From: Pectinatus frisingensis
Lineage (GTDB): Bacteria; Bacillota; Negativicutes; Selenomonadales; Selenomonadaceae
Assembly (NCBI RefSeq): GCF_015732285.1
Contig: NZ_WIQU01000022.1
Span: 127,118 to 191,117 of the forward strand
DNA length: 64,000 nt
Direction of reading: 5' to 3'
The translations under genes were made by a program, and so were the position numbers. The notes beneath the pieces are model-generated. The model searched no databases. It was not told the origin of the DNA and was given only the letters and a program-made list of their open reading frames with translations. Of the stretch, positions 17,660-26,957 are shown in pieces. Numbering within the stretch: the first letter of the stretch is position 1; every line of letters begins with the position of its first letter.

Positions 17660-18280
17660 TTACCAGGAACGTTTGTAATTGAATCCTAATTTTATATTAT
17701 GGGCTGTTTTGTCAGCAGCGGTTATGGCACTGGTGTCGATATTGCTTTCTTTGGGGTCAGTACCGGGTTCATCGGAATATGAGTCAGCATCTTCATCATC
17801 AAGCGGCAGACTGGTGATACGTATGCCAATCAGATAATCTTCCATTGGGTCAAGTTGCAGTAAAAGACGTTTTCTTTCATTGGCAATGTCGGTATATATA
17901 TAATATTGATTACCATTTAACAGGCTTTTTTTATTCTTTCCAAAAACAGATTGTATTTTATATGGTGTTGCTCCTATTTTGACATCTTGTGATAAGCTGT
18001 ATTTTCTGTCGGCAATGATAATATCGACAATTTTTCCTGATCTATGGTCAATTCCTATACATGTTTTGTCACGATACATATAGTAATCAACGGCTATGCC
18101 ATAAGTAAACCGATTATCGCTATACCATGGTTTTCCAAGAATTTTTTCCATTGCAGTGTAATCATCGCCGATTTTTAAACCGCTGCACGAAAAATCCGCC
18201 TGTGTTGGAACAGCTTTCATGCCCATGGTGATGATGGCAGCTCCAATTAGCATTATAATAAACATTAAACGTATTTTCAT
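17660..18280 (-). CDS. Exported hypothetical protein (206 aa)
   Basis: Family not recognised. The start at 18280 has AAGGAGATC upstream and gives MKIRLMFIIMLIGAAIITMG, a signal peptide likely cleaved around PTQA-D. The mature part is a mixed beta protein with GLKIGDDYTAMEKILGKPWY and an internally similar second unit, VKIGATPYKIQSVFGKNKK. Both fit the pattern of SmpA/OmlA-like beta-lactamase-inhibitor folds (I-G-x-x-x-x-x-V-x-x-x-x-G-x-P). The C-terminus is acidic and then ends NIKLGFNYKRSW. Probably periplasmic; role unknown. Confidence 0.65.
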   Translation of the reverse strand: MKIRLMFIIMLIGAAIITMGMKAVPTQADFSCSGLKIGDDYTAMEKILGKPWYSDNRFTYGIAVDYYMYRDKTCIGIDHRSGKIVDIIIADRKYSLSQDVKIGATPYKIQSVFGKNKKSLLNGNQYYIYTDIANERKRLLLQLDPMEDYLIGIRITSLPLDDEDADSYSDEPGTDPKESNIDTSAITAADKTAHNIKLGFNYKRSW

Positions 18281-18378
18281 GATGATCTCCTTGTAGTATA
18301 ACATTATGGATGAATTCAGTATAATGAAATTTCTCTATATGGTCAATATTGATTGCAATAATGAAAAGGAATGATAAT

Positions 18379-19347
18379 ATGGCTGATTCACTAAAAGTGT
18401 CTGTAATAACGGCAATGCATAATGCCGATGAATATATAATCCGCGCTGTCGACAGTATTTTGGCACAAAGTCTTGAGGACATAGAAATTATTATAATTGA
18501 TGATTATTCCACAGACGGTTGCGCTGAAAAAGTAGCCAAGTATTATCAAGGTATTACTAATATACATTTATTCAGCAATACTGGTATCAGTGGGCCAGGA
18601 TTCTGCCGCAATATCGGACTATCCCATGCCCACGGAGAATATATTGCATTTGTTGATAGTGACGATTTTATTGACAGGGATTTTTTAAAAAAACTTTATG
18701 AAATGGCAAATTATCATGCGGCTGATATTGCTGTATGCGGTTATGACAAAATAACTGAAAAATCGCTTATACGTTCTTATCAACCGTCGTGCGGATTGCA
18801 TAAGGGCGGCATTGGGCTGGCAGATGATTTGTCGAAGATAGAATTTGTCATCTGGAATAAATTATATCGCCGTTCACTCATTGAAAATAATGCAATCAGA
18901 TTTCAACTGTCTTGCTATGGAGAAGATTGGTTGTTTTGTTTTAAGGCAATGTTTGCAGCTGATTATTATGTTTGCAATGATGAATCTTTATATTTTTATT
19001 ATCAACACTATGATTCAGTAAGCCATAAAAAAATCAATCAGGATGCTTTCCGGCAATTTTATGATTTTTTTATTTATCTGGATGAGTACCTGCAGGAACA
19101 ACCTGATATGCCGGTAAATTTACAGCAGCAGATAGAGCAGACGTTCTTTTTTGCTGTTATTTCCTGCTATATTGTACCATTTTATCGCAGCAGTACAGCT
19201 GCTGACCGTTCGTCCATGAAAATAATGCTTTTTCAGCAGTTTGGGCAGGGTGGGCTGCATTTTCAGATAGTGCTGGATGCATTTTTATATTTATATGATT
19301 ATGTTGTAAAAAATGAAAGAAGTGAAAATTGGCAAAAACACAACTGA
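18379..19347 (+). CDS. Glycosyltransferase family 2
   Basis: A GT-A glycosyltransferase: VSVITAMHNADEYIIRAVDSI at the N-terminus, IIIIDDYSTDG for nucleotide binding and FVDSDDFIDRDFL with the DxD-type metal site (about residue 96). The start at 18379 is chosen because AAAGGAA precedes it at seven bases; earlier in-frame starts lack a site. At 322 aa it is a typical surface-polysaccharide or LPS-type sugar transferase; donor and acceptor are unknown. No other glycan genes lie nearby. Confidence 0.88.
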   Translation: MADSLKVSVITAMHNADEYIIRAVDSILAQSLEDIEIIIIDDYSTDGCAEKVAKYYQGITNIHLFSNTGISGPGFCRNIGLSHAHGEYIAFVDSDDFIDRDFLKKLYEMANYHAADIAVCGYDKITEKSLIRSYQPSCGLHKGGIGLADDLSKIEFVIWNKLYRRSLIENNAIRFQLSCYGEDWLFCFKAMFAADYYVCNDESLYFYYQHYDSVSHKKINQDAFRQFYDFFIYLDEYLQEQPDMPVNLQQQIEQTFFFAVISCYIVPFYRSSTAADRSSMKIMLFQQFGQGGLHFQIVLDAFLYLYDYVVKNERSENWQKHN

Positions 19348-19410
19348 TGGTATTTATGGTACAATGTCTACATGTACTGTCATAGTGTAAACATTTTGGG
19401 AGGCGTGGAC

Positions 19411-20613
19411 ATGCAATTCAGTTTAAATGGTTTTTTGTTGTCGATATCTTTTGCCTTGGACTGTATTGAAAGGGATATTCTGGGTGTAAAGTTAAATCAC
19501 GGTAAACGTGTGGCTTATAACGCATTATTGATTGGGCAGCAGATGGGGATGACTCAGGACGATCTGGTTGACATGGTAGCATTTTCCATTTTACACGATA
19601 ACGGAATCAGCGGCTGCTTAACAGAACACAAATTAATGGATAGAAAAAAAGTATTTTTATTTGAAAATATAAAAAAACATTGCACCATCGGTGAAAAGAA
19701 TATCGAAGATTATCCATTGTTGAAGAAAGAGCGAAATATTATTTTATATCATCATGAAAGATTAGATGGCAGTGGTTATTTTCATATGAAGGGTGATGCA
19801 ATTCCTCTAAAGGCACAAATACTGGGACTGGCTGATTATGTGGATACGCATTTTAAAGTTAATATGATGTATGGTGACTATGAAGAGCGGGTAATTGATC
19901 ATATAAAAAAACTGCGTAATGTCAAATTTTCGGAAAAAATTTGTGATAGTTTTTTTAAAGTTATTGAACCGGTTTATTATCGGTTAGATCAGGAAGATGC
20001 AAATATTGAAGCAGCATTGGATAAACGTGCACCATATAAATTTTTGGATCTTGATTATTTTCAGATTCACGAAATAACCGCAGTTTTTTCCCGTATAATT
20101 GACACAAAATCAAAATTTACATGGCGTCATTCAAAGGGACTATCAGAAAAAGCAGGTATTATGGCAGAATTTTATGACTATAGTGCTGAAGAGACTGTCA
20201 AACTGCGTATTGCTGCTGATTTACATGATATTGGCAAATTATTGATATCTAATGATATTTTAGAAGCGGAAAGACGGCTTACGGCCGAAGAATTTGCTAA
20301 AATCCAATGCCATACCTATTATACACGCAAAGCTTTGAATAAAATCAGCGGATTCGAAGACATAACACAATGGGCTGCCAATCATCATGAAAAATTGAAT
20401 GGCAAGGGGTATCCTTATTGTAAAACGGCTAAAGAACTGGATTTTAATTCACGGTTATTAGGCTGCCTCGATATTTATCAGGCTCTTACAGAAGACCGGC
20501 CTTATCGTGCCGGTATGGAACATAGTCATGTAGTGCATATTATGCGTGACATGGCAGATGGGGGATTTGTTGACCGAACGATTGTAGATGATATTACACA
20601 GGTGTTTGGTTGA
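19411..20613 (+). CDS. Tandem HD-GYP domain protein
   Basis: Two HD-GYP-like halves in 400 aa. The first (about residues 25-165) has HGKRVAYNALLIG, FSILHDNGI and HHERLDGSGYF; the second (about 215-395) has the fuller motif set: HSKGLSEKAG, DLHDIGKLLISNDIL, HHEKLNGKGYP and DIYQALTEDRPYR. HD-GYP proteins degrade cyclic di-GMP or related dinucleotides. The first half shows LHDNG where HD then G is expected, so it may still bind metal; the second looks catalytic. The start at 19411 follows GGGAGG. No receiver or sensor domain is attached. It is followed by the helicase gene after 24 bp, so the two are probably co-transcribed. Confidence 0.88.
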   Translation: MQFSLNGFLLSISFALDCIERDILGVKLNHGKRVAYNALLIGQQMGMTQDDLVDMVAFSILHDNGISGCLTEHKLMDRKKVFLFENIKKHCTIGEKNIEDYPLLKKERNIILYHHERLDGSGYFHMKGDAIPLKAQILGLADYVDTHFKVNMMYGDYEERVIDHIKKLRNVKFSEKICDSFFKVIEPVYYRLDQEDANIEAALDKRAPYKFLDLDYFQIHEITAVFSRIIDTKSKFTWRHSKGLSEKAGIMAEFYDYSAEETVKLRIAADLHDIGKLLISNDILEAERRLTAEEFAKIQCHTYYTRKALNKISGFEDITQWAANHHEKLNGKGYPYCKTAKELDFNSRLLGCLDIYQALTEDRPYRAGMEHSHVVHIMRDMADGGFVDRTIVDDITQVFG

Positions 20614-20637
20614 TATCAATAAAGTTTATAGGGTATA

Positions 20638-23244
20638 ATGATGGCTGATATGGAAGAAATAATAAATTTAAATGGCAAGCAGTTGTCAGTGGTAAAGGAT
20701 CTCGTGGATAATATTTTACTTAGTGCTTCGGCTGGTACCGGTAAGACCAATACACTTATTTACCGTATAGCAGAAATTGTAAAAACTCAAAGGGCGCAGC
20801 CTGATGAGATACTTTGCCTGACATTTACTAATAAAGCCTGCAATGAAATAAAAGAACGTATTAGTAAACTTATGGGGAAAACCGGCAGACAGGTAAATAT
20901 TGCTACATTTCATAGCTTTTGTTATTACATAATAAAAGCGGAAGCAAAAAAAAATACAGATGTGTTTGTCGATTTTATTGTATTTGATGAGGATGATTGC
21001 AAAGATATTGTGAAACAGCTTAATAAACAGGGTTTTTTTACTAAATCATTACAGAATTTTATCAATTTGGTGAAGATAAATCGAGCGGTATATGATATTT
21101 ATTCAAATGATATAGTGAAGGATTATAGCAGCGTTGTTGAACAATTATTTGCAAAAGACCAGGACAAAATAAATGCGGTCTGTGTTAATATTCATTATGG
21201 AACAGATGATAAATTAAAAAGATTTCTGCGCGCTAACGGAGCCGGTTTAGTGGCAGAATATGATAAACAGCTTAAAATGATGCATGGCCTGGACTTTACT
21301 GATTTAATAACTATGGTCTATGTATTTTTTAAAGATGTACAGATAAGAACATTTTGGCAAAAAAGGTATAAGTATATAAATATTGATGAAATGCAGGATA
21401 CCAGTGAGTTAGAATATAAAATAGTGTCACAGTTATTCGTAAAAAACCATATTTTATTATGTGGCGATTATTTTCAGACTATTTATGAATGGCGCGGTTC
21501 AAAACCAAACTCAGTCTTAGCATGCTACAAACGGGATTATAGGCCTAAAATTATAGTTTTTGATGAAAATTATCGTGCTACCAGGGTATTGCTGAATGCT
21601 TCTTATGACTGTTTGAATAAGCTGTTCGGTAGTAAAGTTCAGGAAATATACCAAAACAAAATAAAAGCGGCGAGCAGTGACGAGGGTGAGCAGATAACTG
21701 TAAAAAGGGCTGCTGATGCGGTAGAAGAAGCGGCATGGATATTTGCTCAAATACAAAATCTATCTACAGCTGTCGTTGCCAATATAGGTATACTTACAAG
21801 AAGTAATAAATATAATCAGCGGTTGAGCCGACAGTTTGAATTATATAATAAAAAATTGCCGGATGAGGAGAAAATAAAATTTATCCTGGTGGATGAATTT
21901 AAATTTTTCCGTCGAAGGGAAATAAAAGACGTACTGGCATTTTTGAAATTACTGATAAATCATTACGATTTAAATAGTTTAAAGCGTATTTTAAAGAAAT
22001 TTGCTGTCGGAATAGGGGAGAGAACGATTGCAGCGGTGACAGCAAATGAATTTAAAAAGTATGGGATTAGTCTGTCCGATTTTATTGATAAAAAAACGTA
22101 TGAATTTGCCGGAGAGCCTTTTGAGTTATTGAAGCAGGCAGCAGTCAATGAAAATATTGTGATTTTTGATGTCGAAAGCACAGGTATAGATATCAGCAGC
22201 GATGAAATAGTGCAGATAGCGGCAGTAAGGCTGGATAAAGACGGCAAAATAAAAAATAAATTTATGAGAATGTTAAAACCTGACAGACGGGTTGGTGATT
22301 CGTATCATGTGCATGGTTTTTCTGACGAGTTTTTACAACAAAACGGTGAGAATCCAGTAACGGTATTAACTGATTTTATAAAATTTTCGGCAGATGCAGT
22401 GATTGTTGGGCATAATGTGGAATATGATTTGAGTATTTTATACAGCCAGATAAGGCGTTTAGGTCTTAAAATCCAACATTTTTCTGCCTATTACGATACA
22501 TTGGAAATTTTCAGAAGATTTTATCCCGGTTTGAGTAATTATAAGTTAGGATTTTTAAGTGATTATTTCGCGATAAAGGCAAAACCTACTCATGATGCTT
22601 TTGATGATGTCATGGCCACAGCAGGCTTGTTGAATTATGCTATAGAAAAAAATATACGTCCGACATCAGCAGAACGAAAATTATTGGTAAGTAAATATCT
22701 TGACCAATTTCGGTGGTTTTCTGTGCAGATGAATGAATTGATCGATAATAGCTATATATTGCGGCCCTATGAAATTATCGCCAAAGTAATGAGTGTAACC
22801 CGACTAAAAGCTTTTTATGAAAAACAGCCGGAATGTATCAACCGCATCAGAGAGCTATATTTAATTGCTAGACAGATGGATGATGGACATGCTGATCCGA
22901 GGGATGCATTGACAGAGTTATTAAAAGTCAGTGCGCTGTCTAATAGTGATTTAGACAGAATATTGCTGCAGCTGCCGCGGATTCCGATAATTACTATCCA
23001 CCAGGCTAAAGGAACAGAATTTGATGATGTTTTTTTGGCAGGTATGCAGGAAGGGTGTTTTCCTGCGTACCTGGCGCTTAAAGAAGGTCGCATTGAAGAG
23101 GAAAAAAGATTGTTTTATGTGGCGGTTACCAGGGCTAAGAAACGTTTATACCTGAGTTGGAGCCAGATGAGTGATCATGGGCGGGAAAATACTGTTAGCA
23201 GATTTATCGCAGCTATTCCGGATAAGTTTATTAGTAATAATTAA
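20638..23244 (+). CDS. UvrD/Rep-type helicase with an embedded DEDDh 3'-5' exonuclease domain
   Basis: Superfamily 1A helicase: motif I SASAGTGKTN (residues 29-38), Ia LTFTNKACNEIKER, II INIDEMQDTSE, III LLCGDYFQTIYEWRG, IV FDENYRAT, V ITIHQAKGTEFDDVFL and VI RLFYVAVTRAKKRLY. Between IV and V, at about residues 507-672, lies a complete DnaQ-like exonuclease: ExoI VIFDVESTG (D and E), ExoII VGHNVEYDLSIL and ExoIII THDAFDDV (H and D). All four acidic residues and the histidine are present, so it should be active. The helicase core is intact on both sides, so this is an insertion, not an end fusion. The start is 20638 or 20641. Confidence 0.93.
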   Translation: MMADMEEIINLNGKQLSVVKDLVDNILLSASAGTGKTNTLIYRIAEIVKTQRAQPDEILCLTFTNKACNEIKERISKLMGKTGRQVNIATFHSFCYYIIKAEAKKNTDVFVDFIVFDEDDCKDIVKQLNKQGFFTKSLQNFINLVKINRAVYDIYSNDIVKDYSSVVEQLFAKDQDKINAVCVNIHYGTDDKLKRFLRANGAGLVAEYDKQLKMMHGLDFTDLITMVYVFFKDVQIRTFWQKRYKYINIDEMQDTSELEYKIVSQLFVKNHILLCGDYFQTIYEWRGSKPNSVLACYKRDYRPKIIVFDENYRATRVLLNASYDCLNKLFGSKVQEIYQNKIKAASSDEGEQITVKRAADAVEEAAWIFAQIQNLSTAVVANIGILTRSNKYNQRLSRQFELYNKKLPDEEKIKFILVDEFKFFRRREIKDVLAFLKLLINHYDLNSLKRILKKFAVGIGERTIAAVTANEFKKYGISLSDFIDKKTYEFAGEPFELLKQAAVNENIVIFDVESTGIDISSDEIVQIAAVRLDKDGKIKNKFMRMLKPDRRVGDSYHVHGFSDEFLQQNGENPVTVLTDFIKFSADAVIVGHNVEYDLSILYSQIRRLGLKIQHFSAYYDTLEIFRRFYPGLSNYKLGFLSDYFAIKAKPTHDAFDDVMATAGLLNYAIEKNIRPTSAERKLLVSKYLDQFRWFSVQMNELIDNSYILRPYEIIAKVMSVTRLKAFYEKQPECINRIRELYLIARQMDDGHADPRDALTELLKVSALSNSDLDRILLQLPRIPIITIHQAKGTEFDDVFLAGMQEGCFPAYLALKEGRIEEEKRLFYVAVTRAKKRLYLSWSQMSDHGRENTVSRFIAAIPDKFISNN

Positions 23245-23322
23245 CAATTGCATAAAATTACTTTATATAGCATAATAGATAAATCAAGTATTTTGATAAT
23301 TGTGTTTTTGGGGAGGTCTATT

Positions 23323-23823
23323 TTGAAAAAAATTATTTTAGCTTTTGCGATGTTTTTAGCAATGGGAAATGCCGGTGTAATGGCTGCACCAGTTAATACA
23401 TTGGCAAATAATGAAACAGCTGTTGGTATAGGTTCTAAAGAAAGTTATATTGAACATAAATTTACACCTAAATTGACTGTTGGATATCAATATGCCGATC
23501 GTGATGAATATGATCATCAAAATGATTTATATGCACAATATGATTTAATTGGATCCAATTTTAAGGCTGTGGCAGGTTTTCGCAATCATCTGCCAAATGA
23601 TAAATCCAATGGATATGGCGGAGTAGCTGTAGTGTCACCGAGCTTTTTGGGTTCTCAGCTTTATGCCTCGTATGTTAAGGGGAATGATTTTGGTGAAACA
23701 CAAGTCGGACTTAATGTAAATGTTGTAGCTAATGTGGACTTGAATATAAATTATCATAATTTTGATCCGGACTCTGGACACCATGAAAATGGTGTAGGTG
23801 TGGGCGCGACGATAAAGTTTTAA
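23323..23823 (+). CDS. Small outer-membrane beta-barrel protein
   Basis: The start is TTG at 23323, six bases after GGGGAGG; it gives a classical signal peptide (KKIILAFAMFLAMGNAGVMA) cleaved before AP. The mature 140 residues alternate polar and hydrophobic amino acids with aromatic girdles (LTVGYQYADRDEYDHQND, LDLNINYHNFDPDSG-like strands) and end in GVGVGATIKF, a terminal phenylalanine as used for BAM-dependent insertion. About eight strands can be drawn. It shows that the host has an outer membrane. The exact function is unknown; small porin-like or adhesion barrels are alternatives. Confidence 0.75.
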   Translation: MKKIILAFAMFLAMGNAGVMAAPVNTLANNETAVGIGSKESYIEHKFTPKLTVGYQYADRDEYDHQNDLYAQYDLIGSNFKAVAGFRNHLPNDKSNGYGGVAVVSPSFLGSQLYASYVKGNDFGETQVGLNVNVVANVDLNINYHNFDPDSGHHENGVGVGATIKF

Positions 23824-23845
23824 CAAATGATTGTTGTTCTACATT

Positions 23846-23877
23846 ATGAAGCGGTGTCCATCCGGGCACCGCTTCAT
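23846..23877. terminator. Strong hairpin after the barrel gene
   Basis: A 14-bp stem (23846-23859 with 23864-23877, one G-T pair) just after the stop codon. It has no T-run on the plus strand, so it may be a pause or RNA-stabilising hairpin rather than a classical terminator. Confidence 0.55.
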
Positions 23878-23899
23878 AACGTAATGAATAAAGCAATTC

Positions 23900-23928
23900 T
23901 TGCTAAAAGAAAGAGCATGCAGTATTAT
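23900..23928 (+). promoter_or_regulatory. Promoter for the mltG operon
   Basis: TTGCTA (23900-23905) and TATTAT (23923-23928) are 17 bp apart and lie about 85 bp before mltG. A reasonable housekeeping promoter by sequence only. Confidence 0.55.
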
Positions 23929-24013
23929 ATTAGACAAAGCTGGTAAAAAATAACAACTAATAAGTTGAAATTATGCTAGTAAAGTAAACTTTATGTATCA
24001 ACGCGGAGGGATA

Positions 24014-25078
24014 ATGTTGAAGGTCCTGTCGAACATGAAAAATTATGGTAAGAAGACCTTTATGTATATAAAAAATAATGAAATATATGGCCTCCCGCTG
24101 CGTTACGTGGCAGGAATAGTATTGTTGTTTTTGGCAGCAGTAATCATTGGATTTTGTTCTACGAAGGATGAATCGGCCCAAGGATTTGTGACTATTGAGG
24201 TAAAACCGGGCATGCAGACAGTACAGATAGCGGATCTGTTAAAAGATAAAGATGTTATAAACCATGAGGTATATTTCCGTGTTATTGCTAAATTACGTGG
24301 ACTTGATAAGCAGTTGAAGATAGGACAGTATACTTTTCGTAAAAACATGAATGACAATGAGGTATTGGAAGAACTTATGGATGGACCCCGAACAGAAATT
24401 ATAAAGGTAACTGTCCCAGAGGGGTATACCGTAGAGCAGATAGCTGATCTTTTATCAAAAAACGGCATAGTGGATAAGGCCATTTTTTTGCAGACAGTCA
24501 AGACTTATATACCATATGATTACATGAAAAGTGATAATCCAGCAGTCAAGTACAAATTAGAAGGCTATCTTTTTCCTGATACATATGAATTCAGAATCAA
24601 TACGCCGGCTAAAATGGTAATAGATACTATGACCGGGCAATTTGACAAAAAAGTCGACAGTAAAATGAGGGAGCGGGCCCAAAATATGAATTTATCAATG
24701 CATGAATTGGTGGTTTTAGCCTCCCTGGTTGAAGCTGAGGCTAAATTTGATGCGGATAGACCAATTATCGCCCAAGTATTTTTTAACAGGCTGAAAATAA
24801 ATATGCCATTGCAGTCAGATACGACAATCCAATATGCCATGCTTGAACGTAAGGAAAATATTTCGATAAAGGATACTAAAATAGACTCACCGTACAATAC
24901 TTATAAAAACTATGGATTGCCACCGGGAGCCGTTGATAATCCGGGTATTTCGTCTATAAAAGCTGTGCTTTATCCACAGCAAAATGATTATTTATATTTT
25001 GTTGCAGACAGTCAGGGCCATAATCATTATAGTAAAACATATGGAGAACACCTTCAGGAAGTTAATAATGCAGAATAG
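24014..25078 (+). CDS. mltG: Endolytic murein transglycosylase MltG
   Basis: It cleaves nascent peptidoglycan strands and sets their length. There is a single N-terminal membrane anchor (RYVAGIVLLFLAAVIIGFC), a LysM-like region (VTIEVKPGMQTVQIADLLKD) and the YceG core. The catalytic glutamate lies in VVLASLVEAEAKFDADRPII and is followed by QVFFNRLKINMPLQSDTTIQYA, with SPYNTYKNYGLPPGAVDNPG near the end. The start is ATG 24014, or TTG 24017, after GGAGG. It overlaps trmR by 11 bp. In Bacillus the homologue yrrL also precedes yrrM and the U32 genes. Confidence 0.95.
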   Translation: MLKVLSNMKNYGKKTFMYIKNNEIYGLPLRYVAGIVLLFLAAVIIGFCSTKDESAQGFVTIEVKPGMQTVQIADLLKDKDVINHEVYFRVIAKLRGLDKQLKIGQYTFRKNMNDNEVLEELMDGPRTEIIKVTVPEGYTVEQIADLLSKNGIVDKAIFLQTVKTYIPYDYMKSDNPAVKYKLEGYLFPDTYEFRINTPAKMVIDTMTGQFDKKVDSKMRERAQNMNLSMHELVVLASLVEAEAKFDADRPIIAQVFFNRLKINMPLQSDTTIQYAMLERKENISIKDTKIDSPYNTYKNYGLPPGAVDNPGISSIKAVLYPQQNDYLYFVADSQGHNHYSKTYGEHLQEVNNAE

Positions 25079-25691
25079 TCAGCAGGGAAAGAACAATCAA
25101 ATAAAAGAATTATTGGCTGAAATGGAAGAATATGCTTATTTTAACCATGTACCGATAATAAAAAAACCGGCAGCTATGATTTTAAGTGATATTACCTTGT
25201 CGCTTCAGCCGCAAAATGTATTGGAAATTGGAACAGCAATAGGTTATTCAACGCTGTTACTAGCATCAAACAGTAAACCTGATACCAGGATTATTACTTT
25301 GGAAATAGATGAAGAACGTGCACGGACAGCAGATATATTTATCAGCAAATCACCCTATCGGGATAATATCAAAATAATAACGGGAGATGCAGCGTCTATA
25401 TTGGATAAAGTTGGAAAAAATTTTGACTTGGTTTTTATTGATGCGGCAAAAGGGCAATATGTAAAATATTTGAAATTAGTGCAGCCATTGCTCAACAGCA
25501 GGGGAATAATTGCGGCCGACAATGTATTATTTCGTGGTTATGTAGAAAGTGCAGAAAAGCCGCCGCGCCGCTACAAAACAATAGTCAGGCGCTTGCGGGA
25601 ATATATCAGGCTGATAAATGATGAGACACAATTTGTTAGTAAAATTTATTATGAAGGGGATGGATTGGCTGTTTCACAAAAACAGATATAA
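25068..25691 (+). CDS. trmR: tRNA 5-hydroxyuridine methyltransferase (class I O-methyltransferase)
   Basis: A SAM-dependent methyltransferase of the YrrM/TrmR family: VLEIGTAIGYSTLLLA (motif I), TLEIDEERARTA, DLVFIDAAKGQYVKYL and GIIAADNVLFRG. TrmR methylates 5-hydroxyuridine at wobble position 34 of tRNAs to 5-methoxyuridine. The start at 25068 follows AGGAAG and overlaps mltG; a longer frame upstream is rejected. The direct neighbour is the hydroxylation gene trhP, as in Bacillus, which strengthens this role. 207 aa. Confidence 0.9.
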   Translation: MQNSQQGKNNQIKELLAEMEEYAYFNHVPIIKKPAAMILSDITLSLQPQNVLEIGTAIGYSTLLLASNSKPDTRIITLEIDEERARTADIFISKSPYRDNIKIITGDAASILDKVGKNFDLVFIDAAKGQYVKYLKLVQPLLNSRGIIAADNVLFRGYVESAEKPPRRYKTIVRRLREYIRLINDETQFVSKIYYEGDGLAVSQKQI

Positions 25692-26920
25692 TGATGAAAA
25701 CTAAAACGGAATTATTAGCACCGGCCGGAAATCTGGAAAAATTGAAAATAGCTATTTTATATGGGGCCGATGCTGTTTATCTGGGGGGCAAACGATTTGG
25801 ACTGCGTTCCTATGGCGGTAATTTTTCTTTTAAGGATATGCAGACGGGTGTTGAATTTGCCCATGCACGTGGGAGAAAAGTATATGTGACAGTTAATATA
25901 TTTGCCCATAATGATGATTTGATTGGATTGCCGGAATATTTGCGGCAATTGGATAATTTAAAGGTGGATGGAATATTAGTGTCCGACTTGGGAGTATTTT
26001 CAGTGGTCAGACAGACAGTACCAAATATACCGGTGCATATCAGTACACAGGCTAATACGACAAATTGGGCGGCAGTAAGGGCTTGGACAGACATAGGAGC
26101 TGCACGGGTGGTTCTGGCAAGAGAACTGTCCAGGCATGAGATCAAAAAAATTCGCGATAATTGTTCAGTGGAATTAGAAATGTTTGTCCATGGAGCTATG
26201 TGCATTTCTTATTCAGGACGTTGTGTTATGAGTAATTACATGACAGGACGTGATTCTAACCGTGGTGCCTGTGCACAAGCCTGTCGCTGGAAATATTCGC
26301 TTATGGAGGAGAAGCGTCCAGGTGAATATTTTCCTATCAAGGAAGATGCGCAGGGAACTTATATTTTTAATTCTAAGGATCTGTGTTTGCTGCCATATAT
26401 AGGTGAAATCATAGAAAACGGTGTAAATAGTTTGAAGATCGAAGGAAGAATGAAGAGCATCTATTATGTTGCCGGGGTGATAAAGGTTTATCGGGAAGCT
26501 ATTGATGCTTATTACAATGGAGTTGATAATTGGGCAGAATTATTGGTAAAGTGGCAGATTGATCTGGCGAAGATATCACATCGCCAATATACCAGTGGCT
26601 TTTTCCTTGGGAAACCGGATGAGGAAGGACAGGTTTACAATAGTTCGAAATGTACACAAACTGCAGATTTTGTTGGGTTGGTACGGGAATATGATGCCGC
26701 AACCGGATATGCGGTCATTGAACAGCGTAACAATATAAAAGTCGGGCAGAAAGTGGAGATATTTCAGCCTACTAAAGCGTCATATTATCAAGTTATAGAA
26801 GATATGCAAGATGAGTGCGGCAACAAGATCACTGCAGCACCGCATCCGCAACAGCTTATAAAAATGAAACTTGAAAATCCGGTGGAACGATATGCGATGC
26901 TGCGGCGGGATGTAAGATAG
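25691..26920 (+). CDS. trhP: tRNA uridine 5-hydroxylation protein TrhP (peptidase U32 family)
   Basis: U32-family protein with ELLAPAGNLEKLKIAILYGADAVYLGG-type opening and the signature MFVHGAMCISYSGRCVMSNYMTGRDSNRGACAQACRW (about residues 160-195), whose cysteines fit an iron-sulfur site. TrhP forms 5-hydroxyuridine at tRNA position 34 from prephenate-dependent chemistry, the substrate of TrmR. The start ATG shares one base with the trmR stop. At 409 aa it resembles the single-gene form; Bacillus uses two proteins, and no second U32 gene is present here. Confidence 0.9.
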   Translation: MMKTKTELLAPAGNLEKLKIAILYGADAVYLGGKRFGLRSYGGNFSFKDMQTGVEFAHARGRKVYVTVNIFAHNDDLIGLPEYLRQLDNLKVDGILVSDLGVFSVVRQTVPNIPVHISTQANTTNWAAVRAWTDIGAARVVLARELSRHEIKKIRDNCSVELEMFVHGAMCISYSGRCVMSNYMTGRDSNRGACAQACRWKYSLMEEKRPGEYFPIKEDAQGTYIFNSKDLCLLPYIGEIIENGVNSLKIEGRMKSIYYVAGVIKVYREAIDAYYNGVDNWAELLVKWQIDLAKISHRQYTSGFFLGKPDEEGQVYNSSKCTQTADFVGLVREYDAATGYAVIEQRNNIKVGQKVEIFQPTKASYYQVIEDMQDECGNKITAAPHPQQLIKMKLENPVERYAMLRRDVR

Positions 26921-26957
26921 ATTTATTTAGGCTATGCAATTGAAAGAAGGGATTTTT

